Under the pieces are notes generated by a model that was not told where the DNA came from, ran no database searches, and saw only the letters and a list, made by a program, of their open reading frames with translations. Shown here piece by piece: positions 44,254 through 53,742 of a stretch of 64,000 nucleotides of DNA. Source of the DNA: Thermoflavifilum sp. (GTDB lineage Bacteria > Bacteroidota > Bacteroidia > Chitinophagales > Chitinophagaceae); NCBI GenBank assembly GCA_023511875.1, contig JAIMAQ010000001.1, forward strand, positions 62,001-126,000. Reading direction: 5' to 3'. The stretch's first letter is position 1. Every line of letters begins with the position of its first letter. A program made the position numbers and the translations under genes.

Positions 44254-45066
44254 ATGGAACCGAATCAAAAATTTGTCTACACCGATGCCGGTGTTACAGC
44301 AGAACATTTGCAATTTTTTGATGCCTTTGGTTTCATCCATTACAAACATTTTTTTAGCCCCCAACAGATTCAACGCGCTATTCAGGCGATAGAAGAATTA
44401 GAAGCTCAATGGATCGCAGAAAAAAAGGATAAGGTATTTGGTACCCCCATCAAGTATGGTAAAGATGAGAGCGGGCGCACAGTAATTCATCGATTTGCTT
44501 TTGCTTCCTTGCATCATCCTTACCTACATGAAATGTTACAAGATCCCCGCCTTCAAGAGTTGAAGAAGTTTTTAGGTGATGTACCTGATGCCCGTATTGC
44601 GGAAAATGAAAAAGATGGACTCGTCATCAACCATTATATTAATACTGGCGAAAGCGAATTCACCAAATTGGGCTGGCATACCGATGGATTACGTGATCTG
44701 GTGCTGAATTTCAAACTTTATCCCATGCTCAACGTGGGTATTTATCTCGATGATTCGCCAGTAGAAAAAGGAGGGTTACGTGTTTTACCGGGTACACACA
44801 AACAGAATTTATATCAGATGATGTTTCGTAAAAAATATTTTGTAGACAACACCCCCGATCCCGATGAATTGATCATTGAAGCTGAAGCAGGCGACCTAAC
44901 AGTACATTCAGGACGCATTTGGCATCGAGTAGCTCTGGCTACGGTACAAGGCGCCGCCAGTAGACGACGAGTAATGTATTTCCCGATTATTAGCGGTAAA
45001 TATAGTCCTAAATCACATCGCAGCCCAACACCTATTTATCATCGCTTTTTGCGCATGATTAAATAG
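44254..45066 (+). CDS. Phytanoyl-CoA dioxygenase-family Fe(II)/2-oxoglutarate enzyme
   Basis: 270 residues from the ATG at 44254, preceded by AGGAG 5 nt upstream. An earlier frame start at 43975 lies inside the SpmA-SpmB gene and is rejected. Iron ligands H142 and D144 in LGWHTDGLRD and a distal His (H224 in RIWHRVA, H218 as alternative) with R after it binding 2-oxoglutarate; YLDDSPVEKGGLRVLPGTHK is the typical middle block. It hydroxylates an unknown substrate. It stands 31 nt upstream of an SDR gene and a sphingomyelin-synthase-like gene on the same strand, so a lipid substrate is plausible. Confidence 0.87.
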   Translation: MEPNQKFVYTDAGVTAEHLQFFDAFGFIHYKHFFSPQQIQRAIQAIEELEAQWIAEKKDKVFGTPIKYGKDESGRTVIHRFAFASLHHPYLHEMLQDPRLQELKKFLGDVPDARIAENEKDGLVINHYINTGESEFTKLGWHTDGLRDLVLNFKLYPMLNVGIYLDDSPVEKGGLRVLPGTHKQNLYQMMFRKKYFVDNTPDPDELIIEAEAGDLTVHSGRIWHRVALATVQGAASRRRVMYFPIISGKYSPKSHRSPTPIYHRFLRMIK

Positions 45067-45097
45067 GTGATTAATTTTATCCATAAATTAAAAATAG

Positions 45098-45874
45098 ATG
45101 GGATATGCATTTGTAACTGGTGCCAGCAGTGGTATTGGAATGGAATTGGCTTATGGGTTAGCTAAACGTAATTGGAATCTCTTGTTGATAGGCCGCCAAC
45201 AACCTGCTTTGCAACAAATCGGGCAGGACATTCAAGCCAAGTACCCTGTTGATGTACGCTATCATCGAGCCGATTTATCGCAGCCTGCAGAAAGGGCTGC
45301 TTGTATAAGCTGGGTTAAATCGTTGAAAGTACCCCTCCAAATTTTAATTAACAATGCCGGATATGGGCTGTGGGGGCGATTCGATGAACTGAGTTGGCAA
45401 GCTCATCAAGATATGTTGCAAGTAAATGTGATGGCACTCATGGAAATCACCCATGCCTTGCTGCCCGAATTAAAACAAAACCCGCCTGCATACATCTTAC
45501 AGGTAGGCAGTATGGCTGGATACTTACCCATCCCCTACATGAATAGCTATGCCGCTTCTAAGGCTTTAGTCAATCAATTTACACGAGCACTTCAACGGGA
45601 GCTGCGACATACAGGCATACATGTGAGTTTGCTAGCACCAGGAGCAGTGCTTACTCGTTTTAACGAAAGGGCTGGATTGGGATGGATGCAAACGGCCAAC
45701 CGCTTCGCTATGCCTGCCCATCGAGTGGCGGAAAAAGCATTGGATGGATTATTTAAACAAAAAAAGCTGATCATCCCGGGAATTTCCAATCGAATTGCCG
45801 TATGCTTCCTGAAACAAATCCCTACTTCATGGGCAATGCGTGCTGCTGAAAAAATCTATCAACCCAAAGACTAA
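45098..45874 (+). CDS. Short-chain dehydrogenase/reductase
   Basis: 258 residues, classical SDR. Cofactor loop GASSGIGME (residues 8-16) with R32 after beta 2 (LLIGRQ), suggesting NADP(H); NNAGYGLWG near 85; catalytic Ser in GSMAGY and YAASK (Tyr-x-x-x-Lys). The C-terminal region lacks a membrane anchor. Relatives include DltE-like and 3-ketosphinganine-reductase-like enzymes, which cannot be separated by eye. It sits between the PhyH and PAP2_C genes, 5 nt before the latter. Confidence 0.9.
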   Translation: MGYAFVTGASSGIGMELAYGLAKRNWNLLLIGRQQPALQQIGQDIQAKYPVDVRYHRADLSQPAERAACISWVKSLKVPLQILINNAGYGLWGRFDELSWQAHQDMLQVNVMALMEITHALLPELKQNPPAYILQVGSMAGYLPIPYMNSYAASKALVNQFTRALQRELRHTGIHVSLLAPGAVLTRFNERAGLGWMQTANRFAMPAHRVAEKALDGLFKQKKLIIPGISNRIAVCFLKQIPTSWAMRAAEKIYQPKD

Positions 45875-45879
45875 AACTT

Positions 45880-46623
45880 ATGTCAGGCAGAAACAGACAG
45901 ATTTGGATGATATTAATGGAAACGCTCCACAAAAAATCATGGAAACAACAAGCTGAAGCTATTCTTCAACCCATACAGTACCAATGGAAAACAGCCTGGC
46001 AAATAGCGCTATTTCGACGTCTTTTTCTAGGTGGTTTCATTTATCTGGTTTGCTTCATTGGCTTTGTACCAAATTATTTTGCTTATGTTCAACAACGTGA
46101 AGGAATAGTTTTGCCCGATCCTCTGCTGGAGTTGATCCCTCCACATGAAGTTTCAACCTACATTTTCGGTATACTTTATCCTACCCTTATTGCCATGTGT
46201 GGAATATGGATTCAATATCCTCGTACATTCTTGCAAGTGCTTATTGGCTTACTCAGTGTACAAACCCTACGACTCATCAGCATCTGGCTCATACCTCTAA
46301 ATCCTCCTACAGGATGCCTGGTATTAGCAGATCCCTTAGTGAACTTTTTTGCATACGCACATCAGCCAATTACCAAAGATTTATTTTTTTCTGGACACGT
46401 GGCAACCATGACGATTTGTTATCTTTCCACACCCAAAAAAAGAAGGTTGATCTTGGGAGCAATTATTTTGATGATCATCATGTTGCTGCTTATGCAACAT
46501 GCCCATTATTCCATCGATATCCTCGGAGCTTTGCTGATCACACCCCTTGCATGGAAGGTTATTGATATTTATTTCAAAAAACATTTATCCACCCTCACCG
46601 ATTGGCGAGAAGCAGAAGCATAA
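45880..46623 (+). CDS. Sphingomyelin-synthase-like PAP2_C membrane protein
   Basis: 247 residues with about six membrane segments. The phosphatase-like active site reads FFSGHVATMTICYL (H173) and HAHYSIDILGAL (H209, D213). The spacing of the HYxID motif matches the His-His-Asp triad of eukaryotic sphingomyelin synthases and the PAP2_C family (PF14360), which move phospho-head groups onto ceramide or diacylglycerol. The N-terminal 40 residues are soluble and basic; an internal start at M13 is possible. It is the third gene of the PhyH-SDR-PAP2_C series. Bacteroidota make sphingolipids, which makes a head-group transferase role credible but unproven. Confidence 0.75.
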   Translation: MSGRNRQIWMILMETLHKKSWKQQAEAILQPIQYQWKTAWQIALFRRLFLGGFIYLVCFIGFVPNYFAYVQQREGIVLPDPLLELIPPHEVSTYIFGILYPTLIAMCGIWIQYPRTFLQVLIGLLSVQTLRLISIWLIPLNPPTGCLVLADPLVNFFAYAHQPITKDLFFSGHVATMTICYLSTPKKRRLILGAIILMIIMLLLMQHAHYSIDILGALLITPLAWKVIDIYFKKHLSTLTDWREAEA

Positions 46624-46850
46624 AACTTATTGATGATTGAAGCCAAATGATAAACATATTGGCATTGATAAAAGGCAACTGTTGGATGTAAATTATCAAT
46701 GAAGTTTGAAAAATAATTTTGGATATCTGAACCTATAGTTTCATAGTTGAAGATGGTGCCTATTAGATGTGTACATGAATAAATAATATTTTCAAAAAAA
46801 TATTCAATTACTCACCTTTAAAATCAAGAATTTTCTAAATGAAAAAGAAT

Positions 46851-46858
46851 TATTTTTG
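46851..46858 (+). promoter_or_regulatory. Bacteroidota -7 promoter element in the 259-nt gap at 46624-46882
   Basis: TATTTTTG, 24 nt before the ATG at 46883. The rest of the gap is AT-rich and shows no gene, hairpin or repeat that I can name. Confidence 0.45.
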
Positions 46859-46882
46859 AATAAAAACCTATAAATATTTTCC

Positions 46883-47623
46883 ATGATGAAGTACTTACAT
46901 AAATTATTTATAGCAACATGCCTGGCAAGCATTTGTATATTCCCCATACATTTCTCCCATGCTCAAGATCACCTGCTTCCAGGAACCTGGGTGCGCATTC
47001 AACCCATGCAACCCAACATACAATGTATCATGTTGTTTGGCGATCGTGTATATATGAAAGCCTGTTTTGATACCACCCATCATCAGCTTCTATTTGCTGA
47101 GGCTGGCCGTTATGAATGGGCTGCAGATACCCTGTATGGCAATGAAGTATGTCAATATCCAAAACCGGCTACAAAGCGATCTTTTGCATATCCAGTCGTA
47201 AGTAAACCAGATCAAATAAGCTTTACCGATGATCAGGGCAACACACAAATATGGAAAAAACTACCAGAGTCTATTACCTCTTTTACTGGCACATGGCGTA
47301 TTATCCAACATCAACAAAATGGACAACTCCGAGATCTTCCACAAACAGGAGATCGTAAGACGTTAAAATTGCTTGCTGGGAGCCACTTTCAATGGGCTGC
47401 CCTCAATTTAGCAAATGGGCAAATTTATGCCACCGGAGGGGGCAGATATACTTTGCAAGATGGGAAGTACATAGAACACATTGAATTCTTTTCACGCGAT
47501 TCAACACGTGTGGGCATGTCTTTGCCATTTGACGATGAAATCAAAGGCGATCTCTGGTATCATAAAGGGAAAACTACTCAGGGCACTCCTAACTATGAAG
47601 TATGGAAACGTGTTGAAGAATGA
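46883..47623 (+). CDS. Secreted lipocalin-like protein with two repeats, unknown function
   Basis: 246 residues with a signal peptide (cleavage near 27, SHAQ). The mature part holds two related modules that each begin with a GTW motif (LLPGTWVRIQ at about 33 and FTGTWRIIQ at about 134) and continue with strands resembling DUF4488/lipocalin-like folds: LFGDRVYMKACF in the first, LAGSHFQWAALN in the second, and GGRYTLQDGKYIEHIEFFS. The two modules look like an internal duplication. Such proteins occur in Bacteroidota as secreted small-ligand binders, but no ligand is known. Own promoter; the M16 peptidase pair follows after about 120 nt. Confidence 0.65.
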   Translation: MMKYLHKLFIATCLASICIFPIHFSHAQDHLLPGTWVRIQPMQPNIQCIMLFGDRVYMKACFDTTHHQLLFAEAGRYEWAADTLYGNEVCQYPKPATKRSFAYPVVSKPDQISFTDDQGNTQIWKKLPESITSFTGTWRIIQHQQNGQLRDLPQTGDRKTLKLLAGSHFQWAALNLANGQIYATGGGRYTLQDGKYIEHIEFFSRDSTRVGMSLPFDDEIKGDLWYHKGKTTQGTPNYEVWKRVEE

Positions 47624-47743
47624 ACTTTTTGGGAAACATATGTGTTATATTATAGTTTGTAATTCATGAATTTTATTTTATTATTTCAATATGAATTTAT
47701 GAAATTGAGATTTGCATTTCTATTTCGGTTAAATAGATTTCTG

Positions 47744-49084
47744 ATGAACAATTTATTCAAGCTTACTTGTTCTTCCCTTTTTCTATTGTTTACCCATGTT
47801 TCACTCGCACAACAACATATTATTCACTTTGAAAGATATCAATTGCCCAATGGCCTAATGGTCATTCTCCACCGTGATACTACCGTACCTGTAGTAGCTG
47901 TAACCATGACGTATCATGTTGGGTCGAAAAATGAAACGCCTGGCCTCACAGGATTTGCTCATTTTTTTGAACATCTTATGTTTGAAGGTTCTACCAATAT
48001 TCCCCGTAAATCATTTGAAAAATATATTACCAATGCAGGAGGTTCATATAATGCCACTACTTCTCAAGATCGCACATTTTATTATGAAGTGTTGCCTTCT
48101 AATCAATTGGCTTTGGGTCTATGGCTGGAAAGTGAACGATTGATGCATTTGAAAATAGATAGTATTGGGGTAAATACCCAACGCGAAGTAGTGAAAGAAG
48201 AAAAACGCATGCGAATAGATAATCAACCCTATGGAACAATCTTTATAGAAGTGCTTAAACGGGCTTTTAGTGGTCCTTATCATTGGGCACCCATTGGTTC
48301 TATGGACGATATTAATCGAGCACAACTGGGTCAGTTTCTACAATTTTATCATACCTATTATGTGCCCAATAATGCCATTCTTTCTATTGCCGGGAACATA
48401 AACATAGATAGCACTAAAAAACTTATTGCTGCATATTTTGGCCCAATTCCTAAAGGAAAAGAGCCTATTCCACGCCCTAATCCCTATGAAGCACCTCTTA
48501 CACACGAAATAAAAGATACTATTTACGATCATATTCAGCTACCTGCAATTATTGAGGCTTATCGCATGCCCAAAGAAACTTCACCAGAGTACTATGCAGC
48601 ACAGGTGCTCGCTACCATACTTTCTGGAGGGCCTTCTTCGCGGTTGAATACTGTAATTAAAGACCAACTTCAATTGGCCGTAGCTGTAGCTTCAATTCCT
48701 TATTTTAACGAAGATGCAGGGCTATTAATCAATTATGGAATTGCCAATATGGGCGTGGATCCCGATAGCTTGCAACGTGCTATGGATGAGGTAGTACATA
48801 AACTAACTACCGAGCTTGTACCAGAAAAAGAATTTGAAAAAGTGTTGAACAAGATTCAAACAGACATCGTCACTAACCATACCACCATGCTGGGCATTGC
48901 TGAAGCATTAGCTGACTACCAGATGTTTTATGGAGATGCTAACCTGATTAATTCAGAACTCAACAAATATAAGCAGGTGACTAGAGCAGATGTATTGCAA
49001 GTAGCCAAAAAATATTTAAGAAAAGATAATCGTGTAGTGTTGTATTACCTGCCTATTTCCGAGAAAAAACAAGCCGGCCAATAA
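47744..49084 (+). CDS. M16 family zinc peptidase, catalytic subunit
   Basis: 446 residues from the ATG at 47744, chosen because it starts a clean signal peptide (FKLTCSSLFLLFTHVSLAQ); ATGs at 47666 and 47699 are in frame upstream. The inverted zinc motif HFFEH (H73, E76, H77) is followed by the distal Glu region REVVKEEKRMR. The C-terminal M16 domain lacks the substrate-binding R/Y pair (IKDQLQLAVAVAS). It is therefore the catalytic half of an M16B heterodimer; the partner follows after 8 nt. Located in the periplasm. Substrate unknown, probably unstructured peptides. Confidence 0.88.
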   Translation: MNNLFKLTCSSLFLLFTHVSLAQQHIIHFERYQLPNGLMVILHRDTTVPVVAVTMTYHVGSKNETPGLTGFAHFFEHLMFEGSTNIPRKSFEKYITNAGGSYNATTSQDRTFYYEVLPSNQLALGLWLESERLMHLKIDSIGVNTQREVVKEEKRMRIDNQPYGTIFIEVLKRAFSGPYHWAPIGSMDDINRAQLGQFLQFYHTYYVPNNAILSIAGNINIDSTKKLIAAYFGPIPKGKEPIPRPNPYEAPLTHEIKDTIYDHIQLPAIIEAYRMPKETSPEYYAAQVLATILSGGPSSRLNTVIKDQLQLAVAVASIPYFNEDAGLLINYGIANMGVDPDSLQRAMDEVVHKLTTELVPEKEFEKVLNKIQTDIVTNHTTMLGIAEALADYQMFYGDANLINSELNKYKQVTRADVLQVAKKYLRKDNRVVLYYLPISEKKQAGQ

Positions 49085-49092
49085 ATTAATTG

Positions 49093-51189
49093 ATGCTTAA
49101 AACTTATCGTATCATGCAAAAAAATTTTTTCGCATTATGGGCTATTGAGATGATATTTTTTAGCCAAATTGGCTTTGCGCAAATCGATAGAACTCACCCT
49201 CCTGCCCCAGGCCCCGCTCCTGAAATTCATATTGGCACACCCGATACCTTCACACTCAATAATGGCTTGCGGGTGTTTGTGGTAGAAAACCATAAACTCC
49301 CCAGTGTAACAGCTTTTTTAATCTTAGATCATACACCCGTTAGAGAAGGCGATAAAGTGGGCTACGTGTCTATGGCAGGTCAATTATTGCGAAGAGGTAC
49401 TACTACCATGAGCAAAAAACAATTGGATGATACCATAGATTTTTTAGGTGGTAACATCAATACAAGTAGCAGCAGTGCAAGTGCTTTTGCTCTTTCTCAA
49501 AATTTTCCCAAGCTATTTGCTATCTTTTCTGATATCGTGTTGCATCCATCCTTTGATACTACTGAAATAGAAAAACTCAGAAAGCAAACTTTATCTGCAC
49601 TTGCTCAGCGAAAAGATGATCCAGATGCTATTCTCTCGCAAGTTACAAACGCACTCATGTATGGCAAGGATCATCCTTATGGAGAGATAGAAACCGAACA
49701 AACCGTGAAACGTATCAATCGAGAAGACTTATTGCATTATTATCATACCTATTGGCGCCCTAATGTGGGTTATTTGGCTTTTGTGGGAGATATCACACCT
49801 ACCGAGGCCAGAAAACTCACTGAGCAATATTTAGCCTCTTGGCAGCCCGCACCTGTACCTAAACATGATTATCCATTTCCCAACCAACCCGATGGCTTGA
49901 GTATCGATATCGTAAACCGCCCCACAGCCGTGCAAAGCAATATTGCATTTGCGAATCCCATATCCCTGAAACCTGGTGATATGCGCAATTTCCCGGCCAG
50001 GGTGATGAATGAAATCTTGGGCGGAGGCTCTAATAGTCGACTGTTTATGGATCTTCGAGAAACGTATGGCTATACCTATGGCGCTTACTCTTCGCTGAAT
50101 GAAGATCCATACGTGGGTAATTTTCGTGCTGTTACAGACGTGCGCACAGAAGTCACCGATAGTGCTATCATGAGGTTGTTACAAGATCTAGAAGACATTC
50201 GCACACATCAAGTAAGTGAAGATGAATTGGCTCGATTCAAAAATGCACTCTCTGGTGAATTTGCTCGCTCACTGGAATTTCCATCGCGCATTGCACAATT
50301 TGCTATCAACATCGAACGCTATCATATGCCCAAAGATTATTATCAACATTATCTGCAATATTTAGCTACAGTAAATGCTGAACAAGTACAAGAAGCTGCT
50401 CAACAATTTATTCAACCGCAACACGCACATTTAGTGATCGTAGGAAAGGCTCAAGATTTTGCAAATAAATTAACATCATACGGAAACATCCATTACTATT
50501 CCATTTACGCTGATCCTGTGCAGCCCGATACGGCTACACAATTGCCAAAAGATTTAACAGCGGCTAAAGTCATTGATCATTACTTGCAAGCGATTGGAGG
50601 AAAAGACAAAGTACAGCAAGTAAAATCAATAAAAATGATAGCTGAAGGAGAAATACAGGGGCAACAAATTCGCCTCACAGAAATGCATATGAACAACGAT
50701 CTATATCTGCAAGAAATTTCTTTACCAGCAACCCATATGATCATCACTAAAGTAGTTAAAAAAGGAAACGATGTTTCTATGCAACAAATGGGTCAACAGG
50801 TTGAGCTTACTCCTACAATGAAAAATCAAATTATCCAGAATGCTCAATGGTGCCCCGAACTCTATTTGTTGGAGAAATCCGATAGTTTACAACTGAAAAC
50901 ATCTACAGACAACGAGGGGAAGCAATTGTATGTGATAAAAGTACAACAACCCGAAGAATCTATCGAATACCAATACGATCCACAAACAGGATTGAAATTA
51001 CACGAAATCCATCAGATCCAACTCAACGGCAGAGAAATGAGTTCTCGTTTTGATTTTGCCGACTATCGCCCTGTTGATGGCCTCCTCATACCTTATAGCA
51101 TCACTACAAACATGGGTCCCCAACAACTTAAGTTGCAAGTAAAAGAAATACAAATCAATCAGGGTGTAGACAAAAGTGATTTTCAGTAA
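49093..51189 (+). CDS. M16 family inactive subunit fused to a LolA-like C-terminal domain
   Basis: 698 residues from the ATG at 49093 (a TTG just before and an ATG at 49114 are alternatives; the signal peptide fits either). The first M16 domain has SMAGQLLRRGT where HxxEH should be, so zinc is not bound. The second M16 domain has the R/Y-type block LRETYGYTYGAYSS. Residues about 490-698 add a domain (DHYLQAIGGKDKVQQVKSIKMIAEGEI, YQYDPQTGLKLHEI, DYRPVDGLLIPYSI) like the LolA/outer-membrane-lipoprotein-sorting fold. It is the partner of the preceding active peptidase; the added domain may bind a lipid or a client. Confidence 0.85.
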   Translation: MLKTYRIMQKNFFALWAIEMIFFSQIGFAQIDRTHPPAPGPAPEIHIGTPDTFTLNNGLRVFVVENHKLPSVTAFLILDHTPVREGDKVGYVSMAGQLLRRGTTTMSKKQLDDTIDFLGGNINTSSSSASAFALSQNFPKLFAIFSDIVLHPSFDTTEIEKLRKQTLSALAQRKDDPDAILSQVTNALMYGKDHPYGEIETEQTVKRINREDLLHYYHTYWRPNVGYLAFVGDITPTEARKLTEQYLASWQPAPVPKHDYPFPNQPDGLSIDIVNRPTAVQSNIAFANPISLKPGDMRNFPARVMNEILGGGSNSRLFMDLRETYGYTYGAYSSLNEDPYVGNFRAVTDVRTEVTDSAIMRLLQDLEDIRTHQVSEDELARFKNALSGEFARSLEFPSRIAQFAINIERYHMPKDYYQHYLQYLATVNAEQVQEAAQQFIQPQHAHLVIVGKAQDFANKLTSYGNIHYYSIYADPVQPDTATQLPKDLTAAKVIDHYLQAIGGKDKVQQVKSIKMIAEGEIQGQQIRLTEMHMNNDLYLQEISLPATHMIITKVVKKGNDVSMQQMGQQVELTPTMKNQIIQNAQWCPELYLLEKSDSLQLKTSTDNEGKQLYVIKVQQPEESIEYQYDPQTGLKLHEIHQIQLNGREMSSRFDFADYRPVDGLLIPYSITTNMGPQQLKLQVKEIQINQGVDKSDFQ

Positions 51190-51252
51190 AGAGAAAAAAC
51201 ATTGCACATTCGATATCTTTCTTTTTAATCATCTTATAAGACCACACAGAGC

Positions 51253-53643
51253 CTAAAAACTAAAATTATAAGTAACACTGGGAATAATCGGAAACAAAGA
51301 TACTTGCTTGGCTTGCACCTGTAAATTACCCATCAATGGGCTTCCAGTTTGATCAAAATATATGAAATACGGATTCAGTCGGCTATATACATTGTAGATA
51401 GAAAACATCCAGCTATGATGAAATCTCTTATGCTTTGGTCTGGGCGTATATACCGCTGCAAAGTCTAACCGGTTGTACGGTTTCATGCGATAACCATTGA
51501 TTTGAGTGTAAGCCTGGCTAAGTGTACCTTCCATGAGATAAAACCGATCGGGTATGGTAACTGCATTACCCGTTGCAAACACAAAATCGGCCGATAGTTG
51601 CCAACGATCATTTAATCGATAACTGGCCACCAAATTTAAATTGTGTCTACGATCGAAGCGGGCAGGATATTTTTGCCCGTGATTTAAATCTGGAAATTTT
51701 CTCCAGGTCCACGAAAGCGTATAGGCCAGCCAACCCGTAAGCTTGCCTTTCAACTTATGTAAAAACCATTCAGCACCATAACTCCATCCTTTACCAAACA
51801 CAAAACTATTTTCTGGATCATCGAGTGAAGGTGTATATCCTTCAGCAAATTCTATTTGATGATACATGTTACGGTAGTATACTTCTACAGATGCCTCCCA
51901 CATTTGTTGCTTCCCATTCATAAAATACCCCAACGAATATTCCCATGCTGTTTGTGGTTGAGTATGGTATGTACTTGGCACCCATAGATCGGTAGGCAAG
52001 GTAGTGCCGGAGTTAGATACCAAATGAATGTATTGAGCAGTGCGTGTAATCGAGGCTTTCAGTGAAGATCGCTCGTTGAATGAATAACGAGCAATAAGCC
52101 TGGGTTCAGGATTAGCATAGGTTTTCACAGCTTGCCAGGATCGATAATGAATGGAATCTTTTTGCTGGCCATCTTGCATTTCAACGCGAGTATAAGGACC
52201 TATTTGTTGAAAAAAGCTATAGCGCAGGCCAATATTCAAGCCCCAATGTTTGTTGAATTGCATGTCATCGAGTAGATATACTGCGCCTTCCTGCGCATAT
52301 TTGGTCAATGGATTATCTGGTTGAAATTGAGATGTATCGGAGTTGCCAGAAGCTGTAGAGGGTTGGAAACGATGATAGATATACACATATCCAAATTGAA
52401 GATGATGATGTGGGTTAAGATAATAATCAGCATCCGATTTCAGGTTCCAATCATGAATGCCCGAATGCAAGCCAACGTGAAAATTCTTTTGTGTAGCGTC
52501 GAATCTAAATCGATAATCATTTATGATCAATGAAGTATTCACAAACCATTTGTCGCTAAATACATGATTCCAGCGAAGCGTGGCAGTGGTATTGCCCCAG
52601 GGTATGCGTGCCTGAAAAGTATGTTCACCACTTTGAAATTGAAATACATCTTGCCCTAAATAAGCACTTAAATACAGTTGATCGCGTTGAGAAAATTGCT
52701 TGTTGATTTTTGCATTTAAATCATAAAAATAATACCCTGACCCATAAAAAGAACTCGACTTGCTCACAAAAGGTTTTACCAACACATCTATGTAAGTACG
52801 ACGAGCAGAAACCATAAAAGAAGATTTGTTTTTTTGAATAGGCCCTTCCAATGAAAATCGTGAAGCAATCAATCCAATTCCACCATTGCCGCGTAGTTGC
52901 TGATTATTGCCATCTTTCATTGAAATATCAATTACCGAAGAAAGCCTACCTCCATAATTGGCTGGAATACCGCCCCTGATAAGGGTTACGTTTTTGATCG
53001 CATCAGCATTAAAAATTGAAAAAAAACCAAACAGATGACCCGTGTTATAAACGGGTGCTTCATCTAACAAAATTAAATTTTGATCAGCGTTTCCCCCACG
53101 AATATACAAGCCTGTACTGCCTTCTCCTGCCGACTGCACGCCAGGCAACAACTGTAAAGTTTTCAACACATCTACTTCGCCAGCAATTACGGGTAATGAT
53201 TTGACCTCCTGAATAGGTAAGCTAATACGCCCTACCTCCTCACTATTCACATGATCATGACGCCTACTCGACACAATCGTTACCTCCTGCGCTTGATAGC
53301 GTAAAGGAATTAATCGAATATTCCATACCAAATCGTGTGTTAATGACACCGAAAAGGAATCTACCCGATAACCTAAATAACTGACATAAACCGTGTACTC
53401 TCCTGCTGGTAAGCTAAGCGAATAAAACCCATAATGATTGCTCACCACGGCATGACTACCTGGCCATACCTGTATACTAGCACCAATAAGCGATTCACCA
53501 CTTAAGCTATCGCGCACATAGCCACTAATGGTATAATGAGGTTGAGAGAATCCTTGCCAAGAAACTCCTATTTCTAAAAAAACAATGCCGATGATTCGAC
53601 ATAACACTCGCTTGAAATGATATACTTGTGTAGCGGAAAGCAT
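51253..53643 (-). CDS. TonB-dependent outer-membrane receptor
   Basis: 796 residues with a signal peptide (about 1-33). Residues 36-115 are a carboxypeptidase-like regulatory domain (YTISGYVRDSLSGESLIGAS), found in Bacteroidota receptors. The plug follows at about 120-245 (VDVLKTLQLLPGVQSAGEG, LYIRGGNADQNLILLDEAPVY, NYGGRLSSVIDIS). The barrel ends with FPIIPSVTYNFSF, the terminal Phe typical of outer-membrane porins. No SusD partner is adjacent, so it is more like a metal-complex or cofactor receptor than a SusC. Transcribed alone, divergent from the ABC-F gene. Confidence 0.93.
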   Translation of the reverse strand: MLSATQVYHFKRVLCRIIGIVFLEIGVSWQGFSQPHYTISGYVRDSLSGESLIGASIQVWPGSHAVVSNHYGFYSLSLPAGEYTVYVSYLGYRVDSFSVSLTHDLVWNIRLIPLRYQAQEVTIVSSRRHDHVNSEEVGRISLPIQEVKSLPVIAGEVDVLKTLQLLPGVQSAGEGSTGLYIRGGNADQNLILLDEAPVYNTGHLFGFFSIFNADAIKNVTLIRGGIPANYGGRLSSVIDISMKDGNNQQLRGNGGIGLIASRFSLEGPIQKNKSSFMVSARRTYIDVLVKPFVSKSSSFYGSGYYFYDLNAKINKQFSQRDQLYLSAYLGQDVFQFQSGEHTFQARIPWGNTTATLRWNHVFSDKWFVNTSLIINDYRFRFDATQKNFHVGLHSGIHDWNLKSDADYYLNPHHHLQFGYVYIYHRFQPSTASGNSDTSQFQPDNPLTKYAQEGAVYLLDDMQFNKHWGLNIGLRYSFFQQIGPYTRVEMQDGQQKDSIHYRSWQAVKTYANPEPRLIARYSFNERSSLKASITRTAQYIHLVSNSGTTLPTDLWVPSTYHTQPQTAWEYSLGYFMNGKQQMWEASVEVYYRNMYHQIEFAEGYTPSLDDPENSFVFGKGWSYGAEWFLHKLKGKLTGWLAYTLSWTWRKFPDLNHGQKYPARFDRRHNLNLVASYRLNDRWQLSADFVFATGNAVTIPDRFYLMEGTLSQAYTQINGYRMKPYNRLDFAAVYTPRPKHKRFHHSWMFSIYNVYSRLNPYFIYFDQTGSPLMGNLQVQAKQVSLFPIIPSVTYNFSF

Positions 53644-53726
53644 GCAATTTCTCTTGCTGCAAGCAATTTAACGAATAATCAATTGTCTCTAATAACATTC
53701 ATAAAAAGGTTAAAAATAAATTTTAA

Positions 53727-53734
53727 TAGCTTTG
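53727..53734 (+). promoter_or_regulatory. Bacteroidota -7 promoter element for the ABC-F gene
   Basis: TAGCTTTG, 8 nt before the ATG at 53743. It decides the start in favour of 53743 over the in-frame start at 53617. Confidence 0.5.
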
Positions 53735-53742
53735 CTCACCCT

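Noticed and set aside
53617-53742. Earlier start for the ABC-F gene
   Set aside because: It would overlap the divergent TonB receptor gene and include the TAGCTTTG promoter; the family starts at MLLSLQHI.
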